Source: Roseiarcus sp963781895 | GTDB lineage: Bacteria > Pseudomonadota > Alphaproteobacteria > Rhizobiales > Beijerinckiaceae | Assembly (NCBI GenBank): GCA_963781895.1 | Contig: CAWAIM010000029.1 | Coordinates: forward strand, 1 to 64,000 | DNA length: 64,000 bases | Direction: 5' to 3' | Shown: piece after piece, positions 46,910 through 57,700 of the stretch | How positions within the stretch are numbered: the stretch's first letter is position 1 | Layout of the letters: each line of letters begins with the position of its first letter | Notes under the pieces: model-generated | The model's input: the letters and a program-made list of their open reading frames with translations, nothing else | Databases searched by the model: none | Told to the model about the DNA's origin: nothing | Program-made: the position numbers and the translations under genes

Positions 46910-47059
46910 GCAAGGGGGTCTAGGGCGCAAATGGTGAGAGGCCCGACGACAGCAAACGCGACAGGAGCCAATTGTCGACAGCTTCCGGACCCGATCGTCC
47001 TCGGCCCGCCGCAAGCCAAGCGCAATGTTGGGGTATAAGCTTGGCGCGTTCGAGCGACA

Positions 47060-48457
47060 TTGCTGATTCGGGCTGAGGCGCGTTTGGCTGGACAACCGCA
47101 GGGATTCCACGGCGGGCGGCATCAAAGGCCGGACCCGCCGGAGCCGCCGCCGCCGGGCCTGGCGGCGCGGGTCGCGGCGGCGCGCGCCGTCGCCGAGGCG
47201 CTGACCATGGCGCGCCCCCTGGACGAGCGCCTCGCCGCCGACCTTTCCTTGCGCGCCGGCGCCGTCGACGCGCGCGATCCGGCGCTCGCGCGCTCGATCG
47301 CGACGGTCGCGCTGCGCCGGCTCGGCACGATCCGCAAAGCGCTCGCCCGGCGGCTCGACAAGGGCATCCCCAAGCGCAGCGGCATGCTGGAATGGACGCT
47401 GGTCGTCGCGGCGGCGCAGATTCTTTTCCTTGACGCGCCCGACCACGCCGCCGTCGATCTCGCCGTCAAGGCGACGCGGGCCGAGGCGGCGAGCGCGCCG
47501 TTCGCGGCGCTCGCCAATGCCGTGCTGCGCACGATCGCGCGCGAGCGCGACTCCATCCTCGCCGCCTCCGACCCGCTCGACGACGACACGCCGGCCTGGC
47601 TCGCGGCGCGCTGGCGCGCCGCTTACGGCGAGGACACGGCGCGCGCCATCGCCGCCGCGAACCGCTGCGAACCGACGCTCGACATCAGCGTCAAAAGCGA
47701 CGCCGCCGGCTGGGCGCGGCGGCTCGGCGGCCTGGCGTTGCCGACCGGCTCGGTGCGGCTCGACACGCATCAGGCGATCGCCGAACTCGAAGGCTATGCC
47801 GACGGCGAGTGGTGGGTGCAGGACGCCGCCGCCGCCCTGCCGGCGCGCCTCTTCGGCGCCCATCCCGGCATGCGCGTCGTCGACCTTTGCGCCGCGCCCG
47901 GAGGGAAGAGCGCGGAGCTGGCCGCCGCCGGCGCCGCCGTGACCACGGTCGACCGCTCCGCCGAGCGGCTGAAACTGCTGGCCGCCAATTTCGAGCGCCT
48001 GCGCCTGCATTCGGAGATCGTGGTCGCCGACGCGCTCTCGTTCGAGGCCCCGCCCTTCGACGCCGTGCTGCTGGACGCCCCCTGCACCGCGACCGGCACC
48101 ATCCGCCGCCATCCCGACGTCGCCTGGACCAAGCGCCCCGGCGATCTCGGGCCGCTGGTCAAGTTGCAGGTCCAACTCATCGACAAGGCGATCGCGCTGA
48201 CGCGGCCGGGCGGCGTGATCGTCTATTGCGTGTGCTCGCTCGAGCCCGAGGAGGGCGAGGCCCAGATCGCCTCGGTTCTTCGCCGCAATCCCGACGTGCG
48301 GCGCGCGCCGATCGCGCCCCACGAGATCGGCGGCCTCGCCGAATGCCTGACGCCGTCCGGCGATCTGCGCACCTTGCCCTGTCATCTTTGGGGCGACGAC
48401 CCGCGGCGCTCCGGCCTCGACGGCTTCTTCGCCGCGAGGCTCACGAAGGCGACGTAA
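47060..48457 (+). CDS. rsmB: RsmB-type RNA (cytosine-5) methyltransferase
   Basis: SAM-dependent rRNA methyltransferase. The 465 residues include an N-terminal NusB-like helical domain (about 35-180) and a Rossmann domain with VVDLCAAPGGKSAELAAAG (motif I), LLDAPCTATGTIRRHPDVAWT (motif IV with its Cys) and VYCVCSLEPEEGE (motif VI with the catalytic Cys). This domain pair is that of RsmB, which makes m5C967 in 16S rRNA. The start is uncertain; TTG 47060 is the first possible start of the frame. Confidence 0.9.
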   Translation: MLIRAEARLAGQPQGFHGGRHQRPDPPEPPPPGLAARVAAARAVAEALTMARPLDERLAADLSLRAGAVDARDPALARSIATVALRRLGTIRKALARRLDKGIPKRSGMLEWTLVVAAAQILFLDAPDHAAVDLAVKATRAEAASAPFAALANAVLRTIARERDSILAASDPLDDDTPAWLAARWRAAYGEDTARAIAAANRCEPTLDISVKSDAAGWARRLGGLALPTGSVRLDTHQAIAELEGYADGEWWVQDAAAALPARLFGAHPGMRVVDLCAAPGGKSAELAAAGAAVTTVDRSAERLKLLAANFERLRLHSEIVVADALSFEAPPFDAVLLDAPCTATGTIRRHPDVAWTKRPGDLGPLVKLQVQLIDKAIALTRPGGVIVYCVCSLEPEEGEAQIASVLRRNPDVRRAPIAPHEIGGLAECLTPSGDLRTLPCHLWGDDPRRSGLDGFFAARLTKAT

Positions 48458-48595
48458 GCGCGGAAAATCCGACGCTTGGGGCGCGGCTCTCGCCGCCTGA
48501 TTTTCAGGGGATGCCGGCCGCAATTCGACGATCCGCGGCCGACGCCCGGCGTCGCCGGGCCGAGCCTCGCGCCGCGCCCAAGACATCAAGGCCAG

Positions 48596-51500
48596 TCACC
48601 CGATCTCCGCCAGCAGGGCGCGGGCGCCGCGCACATCCCTCATGGTCTCGCCGCCCTCGATTTGCGCCAGCATCGGCTCCAATAGCAGGCCAGGATCGTT
48701 GGACGAACCCGTGTCGCGCCACAGACGGGCGAGATCGGTCGCGGCGCGCAGTTCGAGCAGGCGGGCTTCTTGGCCGCGGGCGATCTCGATCGCCTCGAGG
48801 AAACATGCTTGCGCCCGCGACCGCTCCGGCTGCGGCTGCTCGAGCGCGATCCGTCCGTCGAGGCGATGCAGATCGGAAAGCAAGAAGCGCTCCCCGGACA
48901 GTTCGGAAAATTTGAAGGCCTCTTGCAACGCCGATTCAGCGCCAATGACATCGCCCGCCGCCACTAAGGCTTCGGCGAGGCCGGACAGGATCATGGAGTC
49001 CAATATACGGGCGCCGGATCGGTGATGGGCGTCGCGCGCGGCGCGAAAGGCCTCGATATTTTCGCGCGGTCGAATGGCGCACCGCCCGAGCGCAAGTGTG
49101 GGTGACGACGCCATACAAGCGAAACTGCTCCACCTTTCTTTCAATGCAATAGGCGACCAGTTCAGCGCTATGACGTTCGCAGGATTCGAGATCGCCAAAC
49201 AGAAGTTCGGGCCAAATCGTCGTGAAAAACCGGCAAAGCGCCACCGTCGGCGCATGATAGTGGTCCGCGGCCTCGATGCGCACTTGGTCGCTGACGCGCG
49301 CCGCCTGTTCGGGGAGGCCGAGCATGAAGAGCGTCATGGCCTCGTAGCAAAGGACGCTGAGGCCGGGATCGTATCCGAAGCGGTAGCTGAACTGCTTCTG
49401 CCGCGCGGGATCGCGATATCGTTCCGCCTGTCGTAGGCTTTCCAAGGCTTCGCGATTTCGCCCCATGAAGAATTGCACCGTGCCGAGCAGGCGGCGCCCG
49501 ACAACTCGGCAGGTCGGATCGTCCTGCCGGTCGGCAAGGTCCACGAATTGTCGGGCGAGAGCCCGCGCGGGCTCCAATTCCGAGGCGACGTATCTGGCCG
49601 CGCACAGGCCATAGAGCACCGAGAAATGCTGCAAGTCGTCGCCGACGCCGGCGTCGAGGAGCCGCTTCGCCGCGCTCAACGCCGCGACCGTTTCCGGCGT
49701 GCTATAGCCTTTGAGCGGCAGCAGCGCGTTGGCCTTGGCCACCAGGAACGCCAGTTCGAGAGATTGCCGATCCTGCCCTTCCGGCATCCGCGACGCCACT
49801 GCGAGACCGGCGTCGACATGCCGGTCGGCCTCCACGGCGGCGGAGCGCGAAAGCGCGAGTTCCGCGGCCGCGAGCCAGTGGCGCGCCGCCGGTTCGTAAA
49901 GGCCTGCCTCGGTGTAATGATGCGCGATCACGGCTCGCGCCGAATCGACCTGGTCGAGGAACCTTTCGACCAAGGCCTTGGCGATGTCGGCATGGATGCG
50001 CTGGCGACGACTGCGCAGCAGCGAGGCGTAGGCCGTGTCCTGCACCAGCGCGTGCTTGAACACATAGGTCGCTTCCGGCGGCGCGCCGCGACCGTGGATC
50101 AGCTCCGCCGCCATGAGCTGGGCGAGCGCGTCCTGCAAAGCCTGACCGTGGATCGGCGCGACCGCTTCCAGCAGGCGATAGGAGATCTCACGCCCGATCG
50201 CCGCCCCGATCTGCGCGATCTCCTTCACCGGCGCGAGACGATCCAGGCGCGCCATCAGCGAGTCCTGCAATGTCGAAGGGATCGCCAGCGGGGTCAGCGC
50301 CGAGGCGAGAACGTAAGCCCCGTCCTCCTCCCGCAACAGACCGGACTCCAGCACCGCCTTGGTCAGTTCCTCCACGAACAGCGGCACGCCGTCGGTCTTG
50401 GCGACGATCTCTTCCAGCACCTCGTCCGGCAGCGCCTTGCCGCCGGCGACGCGATCGACCATCGCCAGCGCATGCCGGCGCCCAAAGCGACCGAGAGACA
50501 GCGAGGCCGAATGCGCGCGGCCCGCCCAGGGCGCGGCGAATTCGGGCCGGGCGGTGACGACCAGGAGCGCCGGCAAATCGGGCAGGCGCTCGACCAGTCT
50601 GCCGAACACGTCGAGCGACGTCGGGTCGATCCAGTGCGCGTCCTCCAATAGCGCCAGGACGGGGCCGTCCTTTGTCAGTCCCTCGAACAACGCCAAGAGC
50701 GCCGCGATCGTTCGCTCCTTCCGTTCGCTCGGGGCCATGTCGAGCGCGGGATATCGCCCCTCCGAGGGGATCGACAGAAGCGAAGCGAGCAAGGGCGCGC
50801 TTTCGCCCGCCTTCAATTTCGACCGCGCGATCATCGCCTCCAGCTTGTCGAGCCGCGCGGCCGCCGGCTCGCCGCCGACGAAGCCGGCGGCATGCCACAT
50901 CTGGCTTGTGATCGGGTGGAAGGCGTCGTTGACGTGGTGCGGCGAGCATTGATAGCGCACGGTCACATGCGCCTCGTTGGCGATCCGCTCGCGCAGCGTC
51001 GCCACGACGCGCGACTTGCCGATGCCGGCTTCGCCCGACAACACCACCACCTGGCCTTCGCCCTCGGCGGCGCCGCGCCAGCGGCCCAGCAGCAGGGCCG
51101 CTTCATGCTCGCGCCCGACGAACGGCGTCAAACGTTGCGAGCGCGACGCTTCGAACCGGCTGACGTTCTCCGCCTCGCGCACCACCGTCCAGGCCGGCAC
51201 CGGGGCTTCGAAACCCTTGAGCGCCTGAGGGCCAAGCGGCTTCAACTCGAACGCGCCGCCCAGCAGCCGCCGCGTCGACTCCGCGATCACGACCCCGCCC
51301 GGCTCCGCCAATCCCTGCAATCGCGCCGCCAGATTGGGGGTTTCGCCGACGACCGCCTGTTCTTGCGCCGAGCCTTGGCCGACGACGTCGCCGACCACGA
51401 CAATTCCGGTGGCGACGCCGATCCGGACCTTCAGACTCTCCTTCGCCCGGGTGTCGAGCTTCGCGACGACGGCGGCGATGTCCAGACCGGCTCGAACCGC

Positions 51501-51959
51501 CCGTTCGGCGTCTTCCTCATGGGCGCGGGGAAAGCCGAAATACGCCAGCACCCCGTCGCCCATGAACTTGGCGACGAACCCGTCATAGCGCGCGACCGCG
51601 CCCGAACAGGCGTCCTGGTAGGCGCGAATGACCTCGCGCATGTCCTCGGGATCGAGCCGCGCCGACATCGCGGTCGAGCCGATGAGATCGCAAAACATCA
51701 CCGTGAGCTGGCGGCGCTCGGCGGCGTTCTCGTGAGGAAGCGGCGCGGGCGGCGGTCCCCGTGGCTGCGGCAGCGTCCGCGCCGCGCCCAGATTGGCGAT
51801 CGCCTTGAGCAGGCGCTTGCGGTCCCCCAATGTGACGCCAAGCTTTTCGAGGTCGCTGTCCGTCAAATCGGGCAGAACGTCAGGGCCGATCTCCGCCTCG
51901 CGAAACACGGCCTCAAATCGACCGAAACCGAGGCCCCGCAGCCAGTCCCCGACGTCCAT
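48596..51959 (-). CDS. SAM-domain / class III cyclase / AAA / TPR signalling protein (one frameshift)
   Basis: Large signalling protein of about 1120 residues. Order: SAM domain (about 1-58, WLRGLGFGRFEAVFREAEI), class III nucleotide cyclase (about 82-260) with metal Asp91 and Asp135, Lys131 and transition-state Asn209/Arg213, a P-loop ATPase (GEAGIGKS at 309-316; Walker B LALLEDAHWID), and a long TPR-like helical C-terminus. The cyclase residues are intact, so it may make cAMP. Near 49070 one extra base breaks the frame; removing it joins ARAVRHS to PRENIEAFRAARDAHHRSG. The upstream gene is a second cyclase, 113 bases away in the same direction. Confidence 0.87.
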
Positions 51960-52072
51960 TTGCGCACCCGCACGCCGTTCGACCCGGATGATGGACCCCG
52001 GCCGACGGCGAGTCCAGGATTGAAAGACTGGCCCGCCGCTCTGGGTTGCGAGGGTCCGTTCCTTCGTTCGAC

Positions 52073-53839
52073 CTATCCGGGCAATCCCGCCTTCAACAGG
52101 CCTTCGCCGACATGTTCGGCATCGGCCGGTTGACGGTAGTGAAGCGTCTCCAGAAAGGCCTTTACGCTGAACGTCGGCTCCCTTTCGAGCACCTCGCGCG
52201 CATGGGCGGCGGCGGCGGTGCGGTTCCCCAGTTGGGCGGACGACGCCGCGAGAAAGGCGTGATGCGCGTAGTCCGGCGCGGTCAGCTTGCTGAACGAGGC
52301 GATGGCGTCGGCATAGGCCCGCGCCGTATATTGCGCGCGGCCGAGATGACTCCAGAAGCGCTCGGGATGATAGGGATTGAGCCGCATCGCCCGCCGAACC
52401 CAATCGATCCCCTCCTCGGGACGGCCGAGCCAGGTCAGCACCTCCCCCTGCTGCACGACGATGAGATCGCTGTTCGGATTGAGGGATAAGGCGCGCTCCT
52501 GATGATAGAGCGCCTTGTCGTGCTCGTTGAAGTTGAGCTTGATGGCGGCGAGGATCCGGTGCACGTCCGCGTCGTTGTCGTCGAGCGCCAGCGCCGTCCC
52601 CAATTCGTCCAAGATCAACTGCTCGCTCGCGCGCCGATCCGCGCACCAATCATGCAGCCAGGCCTGGCCCAGCACGCACGCCTTCCAAGCATGAGCATGC
52701 GCATAGTTCGGGTCGAGCTCGATGGCCCGGTTCAGGGCGCCGAGCGCTTCGGCGTTGGCCTCGCGTTTCGACCGATGATGCAAGATCTTGCCGGTCAGCA
52801 CGCACTCGTACGCGGCCATGTTGGCGGTGATTTTTCGTTGGACGCGGTCGTGCCTGGCGGCCTCGACGCGGCCGAAAAGAGTGGCGGCGATCGACGAGGT
52901 GACTTCGTCCTGGATGGCGAAAATGTCCTCGAGCTTGCGATCGTAACGTTCCGCCCAGATGTGCGTCTCCGTTTCGCCGTCGATCAGCTGAACGGTCACT
53001 CTGACGCGATCCGCCGCCTTGCGCACGCTTCCTTCAGCGATGTAGTCCACCCCGAATTCGCGCGCGATCTGCTGCGCCTTGATCGGTTTTCCCTTATGGA
53101 CGAACACGGCGTTGCGCGAGATCACCAGGAGCTGTCGGAAGCGCGACAGTTCGGTGATGATGTCCTCGGTGAGCCCGTCGGCGAAAAACTCCTGCTCCGG
53201 GTCGCCGCTCATGTTGACGAACGGCAGGACCGCGATCGACGGTCTGCGGGCGCTCGCCTGAAGCGGCGCCGACCCGTCCGAGCCGGCCTGGCCGTCGATC
53301 GCGGATTGGCGCCCTGACAGAACCTTGAATACGCGAATCGGCCGGTTGATGTTCTTGACCTGCTGCTCGCCCAGATCGGCGTATTCGACGTCCAGCCGGT
53401 CGCCGACCTGGTCGCGCACCGCCCCCGAGATGCAGATTCCGCCCGGCTCGGCGATCGACTCGAGACGCGCCGCGACATTGACGCCGTCGCCGAAGATGTC
53501 GCTTTCCTCGACGATGACGTCGCCCAAATTGATGCCGATGCGGTAAAGCAGGGCGCGCGACGACGGCATATCTCGATTTCGCCGCGCCATCCGCTCTTGA
53601 AAATCGACCGCGCAACGGAGCGCCTCCGTGACGCTCTGGAATTCCACCAACAGCCCGTCGCCGGTCGTCTTGATGATACGACCCTTGCACTTGGCGATCG
53701 CCGGGTCGATCAGCTCCAGCCGCACCGTCTTCAGTCGAGCCAGCGTTCCCGCCTCATCGACTTCCATCAGACGGCTATAGCCGACCACGTCCGCCGCAAC
53801 AATTGCAGCGAGGCGGCGCTCTACATTGCCCGTTTCCAT
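52073..53839 (-). CDS. Class III cyclase with TolB-like and TPR regions
   Basis: Signalling protein of 588 residues. N-terminal class III cyclase (about 8-180) with metal Asp17 (AADVVGYSRLME) and Asp61 (TTGDGLLVEF), Lys57 and Asn121/Arg125 (GVNVAARLE). Then a segment SIAVLPFVNMSGDPEQEFFADGLTEDI (about 198-330), the TolB-like FlgO/adenylate-cyclase-associated domain, and a TPR region to the end (ALNRAIELDPNYAHAHAWKA). This arrangement is common in rhizobia, often in many paralogues. No membrane segment is visible. ATG 53839. Confidence 0.88.
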   Translation of the reverse strand: METGNVERRLAAIVAADVVGYSRLMEVDEAGTLARLKTVRLELIDPAIAKCKGRIIKTTGDGLLVEFQSVTEALRCAVDFQERMARRNRDMPSSRALLYRIGINLGDVIVEESDIFGDGVNVAARLESIAEPGGICISGAVRDQVGDRLDVEYADLGEQQVKNINRPIRVFKVLSGRQSAIDGQAGSDGSAPLQASARRPSIAVLPFVNMSGDPEQEFFADGLTEDIITELSRFRQLLVISRNAVFVHKGKPIKAQQIAREFGVDYIAEGSVRKAADRVRVTVQLIDGETETHIWAERYDRKLEDIFAIQDEVTSSIAATLFGRVEAARHDRVQRKITANMAAYECVLTGKILHHRSKREANAEALGALNRAIELDPNYAHAHAWKACVLGQAWLHDWCADRRASEQLILDELGTALALDDNDADVHRILAAIKLNFNEHDKALYHQERALSLNPNSDLIVVQQGEVLTWLGRPEEGIDWVRRAMRLNPYHPERFWSHLGRAQYTARAYADAIASFSKLTAPDYAHHAFLAASSAQLGNRTAAAAHAREVLEREPTFSVKAFLETLHYRQPADAEHVGEGLLKAGLPG

Positions 53840-54214
53840 CGTACAATGGCCTATTTACAAACCTAGGATTGCGAGTCCAAATGATTCAGCCTGGCAACAT
53901 GCATGGCGGCGCTCGATCCAATCCAAATTCAAAGAACGTCCAACACTTCGCGTCTTCGCACCGCCGATGAACAATACCACATTGACAGGAAGCATCCAAA
54001 GTCCCGGCCGGACCGTTATTCCTTCCCGAGACGCCAGCATTGAATTCGAGTCGGAAACTTACCCCGCACATGCCTGTGGCGCTCGGGAACGACCTTAGTT
54101 CGCCCTCGACCGCCCGCTCCCGGATTCGACCTTCGCAGGCGTTCCGGCGCGGCGCGATGCGTGCTATTGCGCCGCGGCAAAGCGATGCGCAACGGCTTGA
54201 GGAGCAATGAGCCA
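53840..54214. other. Divergent spacer between cyclase and purH
   Basis: About 375 bases of mixed composition; it must hold promoters for both directions, but no box pair is convincing. The purH ribosome site AGGAG lies at its right end. Confidence 0.5.
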
Positions 54215-55816
54215 ATGGCCACGGATATCGTCAACGTCGGTCGAGCGCTGATCTCTGTTTCCGACAAGGCGGGTCTGGTCGATCTCGCCCGCGCGCTCGA
54301 GGCGCGCGGCGTCGAGTTGCTCTCGACCGGCGGCACCGGCGCGGCCTTGAGCGCCGCCGGGCTCGCCGTCGTCGACGTCGCGCAGGTCACCGGCTTCACC
54401 GAGATGATGGACGGGCGGGTCAAGACCCTCCACCCGCGCGTGCACGGCGGGCTGCTGGCGATCCGCTCCGACCCGGCCCATCAGGCGGCGATGATCGCCA
54501 ACGACATCGCGCCGATCGATCTCCTCGTCGTCAACCTCTATCCGTTCGAGGCGACGCTGCGCGGCGACGCGTCGTTCGAGGATCGAATCGAAAATATCGA
54601 CATCGGCGGCCCGGCGATGATCCGCGGCGCAGCCAAGAACCACGATGACGTCGTCGTCATCGTCGATGTCGGCGACTATGGCGCGCTGCTCGAGGAACTG
54701 GAGCGCCATGACGGGGCGACGAGTCTCGCCTTCCGCCGCAAAATGGCGCAAAAAGCCTTTGCCCGCACGGCGGTCTACGACGCGGCGATCTCCAACTGGC
54801 TCGCCGACGAGATACGCGAGGCGGCGCCGAAGTGGCGCGCCTTCGGCGGGGTTCTGCACGACGGATTTGGCGCGCTGCGCTATGGCGAGAATCCACATCA
54901 ACGCGCGGGGCTGTACCTGACCGCCGACAAGCGTCCCGGAGTCGCGTCGGCGCGCCAGATCCAGGGCAAGGAACTGTCGTACAACAACATCAACGACGCC
55001 GATGCGGCCTACGAGCTGGTCGCCGAATTCGACCCCGACCGAAGCGCCGCGGTCGCGATCATCAAGCACGCCAACCCTTGTGGCGTCGCGATCGGCGGGA
55101 CGCTCACGGAGGCCTACGAAAGGGCCTTGGCCTGCGATCCGGTCTCGGCCTACGGCGGCGTCGTCGCGCTGAACCGGCGCCTCGACGCCGAGGCCGCGCG
55201 CAGAATCGTCGAAATCTTCACCGAAGTGATCATCGCCCCGGAGGCGGACGACGAGGCGTTGGCGATCCTGGCGTCGAAGCTGAACCTGCGCCTCCTCATC
55301 GCCGACGCGCTTCCCGACCCGCGCGCGCCGACGCTCACCGTGCGCTCGGTCGCGGGCGCGCTCCTGGTTCAGGACCGCGACAACGGCGCGCTCGACGAGG
55401 CGGACCTGAAGGTGGTGACCAAACGCGCGCCGAGCCCGAGCGAAATGGCCGACATGCTGATGGCCTGGCGGGTCGCCAAGCACGTGAAGTCGAACGCGAT
55501 CGTCTATGTCAGGGACGGCGCGACGGCCGGCGTCGGCGCGGGGCAGATGTCGCGGGTCGATTCCGCCCGCGTCGCCGCCCGCAAGGCGGTCGAGGCGGCG
55601 GCGGCGGCCGGTTGGGCGGAGCCGCGCACGAAGGGCTCCGCCGTCGCCTCCGACGCGTTCTTCCCGTTCGCGGACGGTCTCGTTTCGGCGATCGAGGCCG
55701 GCGCCACCGCCGTCATTCAGCCCGGCGGCTCACTGCGCGACGCCAGCGTCATCGCCGCCGCCGACGAGGCCGGAATCGCCATGGCGTTCACCGGAATGCG
55801 GCACTTCCGGCACTGA
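54215..55816 (+). CDS. purH: Bifunctional AICAR formyltransferase / IMP cyclohydrolase
   Basis: Last two steps of IMP synthesis in 533 residues. The N-terminal cyclohydrolase domain has ALISVSDKAGLVDLARAL, STGGTGAAL and GRVKTLHPRVHGGLLA. The C-terminal transformylase has RYGENPHQRAGLY, KELSYNNINDADAAYEL and IIKHANPCGVA, where Lys-His are catalytic, and ends with MAFTGMRHFRH, as usual. ATG 54215 follows AGGAG. It is convergent with the ctpA/envC operon; 30 bases separate the stop codons. Confidence 0.97.
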   Translation: MATDIVNVGRALISVSDKAGLVDLARALEARGVELLSTGGTGAALSAAGLAVVDVAQVTGFTEMMDGRVKTLHPRVHGGLLAIRSDPAHQAAMIANDIAPIDLLVVNLYPFEATLRGDASFEDRIENIDIGGPAMIRGAAKNHDDVVVIVDVGDYGALLEELERHDGATSLAFRRKMAQKAFARTAVYDAAISNWLADEIREAAPKWRAFGGVLHDGFGALRYGENPHQRAGLYLTADKRPGVASARQIQGKELSYNNINDADAAYELVAEFDPDRSAAVAIIKHANPCGVAIGGTLTEAYERALACDPVSAYGGVVALNRRLDAEAARRIVEIFTEVIIAPEADDEALAILASKLNLRLLIADALPDPRAPTLTVRSVAGALLVQDRDNGALDEADLKVVTKRAPSPSEMADMLMAWRVAKHVKSNAIVYVRDGATAGVGAGQMSRVDSARVAARKAVEAAAAAGWAEPRTKGSAVASDAFFPFADGLVSAIEAGATAVIQPGGSLRDASVIAAADEAGIAMAFTGMRHFRH

Positions 55817-55846
55817 CGCCGATCATGTCAGGTCAAGGACGCGGGC

Positions 55847-56354
55847 TCATTCGTCGGACGAGACAATGGCCGAGATTTCGTCGTTCTTCACGCCGCTGAA
55901 CTGAATCGTGATCGGCCGCGGCGGCAAGTCGAACTTGACGCTCTTGCGCGCGCCTTCGCAGGAGGTCGCGCCCGAGACCCCGACAGGACGCAAATACTTG
56001 CCGCCGTCGACGACGTCGAGCCAGCCTGTCCGCCGAGATGGTGATCTTGTGGACGCCCGGATGCGCGGGAGCGGGAAGCGTGAAATGACCCGCGAATGAC
56101 CGCGGCGATTTCGGCGCCCGTTCGGGCGCCATCGGCAATCCGCCCTCGGCGAGCGGCGCGAGTTTCAAGGTGACCGCGACATCGTAGGCAAAAGCGCCTC
56201 CGTTCGCGACCGCGGGCTTGTCGGGACGGATCAGCGCCGCGCGCTCGTGATCGAGCGGCCATTTGAACGCGTCGCAGCCCGACGGCTCTTCCGCCGCCGC
56301 CCAACCCGGCGCCGCCGCCAGCGCCGCGCCCAGAATCAACCGCGCGAAAGTCAC
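55847..56354 (-). CDS. Secreted protein of unknown function (one frameshift)
   Basis: Exported protein of about 168 residues with signal peptide 1-21 (ending WAAAEE). The mature part has KWPLDHERAALIR and two cysteines (CDAFK; ATSCEGARK) that could form a disulfide. The frame is broken near 56027; deleting one base turns ADRLARRRR into ADGWLDVVDGGKYLRPVGVSGATSCEGARKSVKFDLPPRP and the frame ends at 55847. I do not recognise a characterised family. GTG 56354 overlaps the ctpA2 stop as GTGA, so it belongs to the envelope operon. Confidence 0.75.
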
Positions 56355-57664
56355 TGCGACGTGGTCACCGCCGGCCCAGGGCTCCTCAGCGTATCGGGCT
56401 TGGCGCCATGCAACAGGCCGACCGCCGCCAGCAGCTGCGTGTCCTTGTCGTGCTCGGGCGGCACATAAGCGTCGGAGCCCTTTTCCTCTTCGGTTCCGTT
56501 CTTGAGATGGCCGACCAGCGAAGCCTCGCCCAGACTCGACACCTTGCCCTTGAGGTCGTCCGGAATGTTCTCGAGCACCTTGATGTCCGGCTCGATGCCC
56601 CTGGCCTGAATCGAACGACCGGACGGGGTGTAGTAGCGCGCGGTCGTCAACTTGAGCGCGCCATTGTCGCCGAGCGGCAGGATCGTCTGGACGGAGCCCT
56701 TGCCGAACGAGCGCGTGCCGATCAGCGTCGCCCGCTTCAGATCCTGCAATGCGCCCGAGACGATTTCCGAGGCCGAAGCCGAACCGCCGTTGATCAGAAC
56801 GACGACTGGCTTGCCCTGCGACAGGTTCACGCCGGGGCGCGCGCCGTAACGTTGTTCCTGCCCGGCGTTTCGGCCCCGCGTCGAAACGATCTCGCCGCTG
56901 TCGACGAAGGCGTTGGCGATCTCGACCGCCTGATTGAGCAATCCGCCGGGATTGTTGCGCAGATCGAGGATGTAGCCCTTCAGCTTGGCGGAGCCAGGAT
57001 CGGTCCTGAATCGATCAAAGGCCTTGCGCACGCCGTCATAGGCTTCCTGGTTGAACTGCGTAACGCGGATATAGCCGATGTCGCCGCTCTCGAGATGCGA
57101 ACGGACGGACTGCACATGGATGATCTCGCGGACAATCGTGAATTCCTTCAAATCCTTGTTCGATCCGCGCTCAACCGTGAGCCTCACACTCGATTTCGCC
57201 GGCCCGCGCATGCGATCGACCGCCTCCTTCAGCGTCAGGCCCTTGACCGCCGTGTCGTCGATGCGGGTGACCAGATCTCCGGTCATCAGTCCGGCGCGGG
57301 CGGCCGGGGTGTCGTCGATTGGGCTCACGACCTTGACCAGGCCGCCTTCCATCATGACTTCGAGCCCCAGTCCGCCGAACTCCTCGCCTTTCATGCTGGT
57401 CTGGAAATCCTGCAGCGCCTTGGGATCGAAATAGTTCGAATGCGGATCGAGCGAAGCGAGCATGCCGTCGATCGCCGACTTGACCATCTTCTCGTCGTCG
57501 GGCTTCTCGACGTAGTTGTCGCGCACCTTGTTGAAGACCTCGGCGAACACGGCGAGCCTGTCGTTCGCGCTCGCCCCGGCCGCCTGCAACGCGCCCTCGA
57601 ACGCGCCGGCGAGCGCCACGCCGACCACAAGTCCATAAGCAAGGTTAGACAGACCCTTAGCCAT
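56351..57664 (-). CDS. C-terminal processing protease, S41 family (second copy)
   Basis: Exported serine protease of 437 residues. A signal anchor (about 8-32) is followed by an N-terminal helical part, a PDZ domain (about 90-175, GLGLEVMMEGGLVKVVSPIDDTPAARAGLM) and the S41 catalytic domain with NGGSASASEIVSGAL (Ser) and SFGKGSVQT (Lys). It is closely related to its upstream neighbour, a tandem duplication. It lacks the proline/alanine-rich tail. ATG 57664 lies 36 bases after the first copy's stop. Confidence 0.92.
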   Translation of the reverse strand: MAKGLSNLAYGLVVGVALAGAFEGALQAAGASANDRLAVFAEVFNKVRDNYVEKPDDEKMVKSAIDGMLASLDPHSNYFDPKALQDFQTSMKGEEFGGLGLEVMMEGGLVKVVSPIDDTPAARAGLMTGDLVTRIDDTAVKGLTLKEAVDRMRGPAKSSVRLTVERGSNKDLKEFTIVREIIHVQSVRSHLESGDIGYIRVTQFNQEAYDGVRKAFDRFRTDPGSAKLKGYILDLRNNPGGLLNQAVEIANAFVDSGEIVSTRGRNAGQEQRYGARPGVNLSQGKPVVVLINGGSASASEIVSGALQDLKRATLIGTRSFGKGSVQTILPLGDNGALKLTTARYYTPSGRSIQARGIEPDIKVLENIPDDLKGKVSSLGEASLVGHLKNGTEEEKGSDAYVPPEHDKDTQLLAAVGLLHGAKPDTLRSPGPAVTTSQ

Positions 57665-57700
57665 CGAACGTCCCGGCTCCTCGACCTCGGCTCTGCGTCA

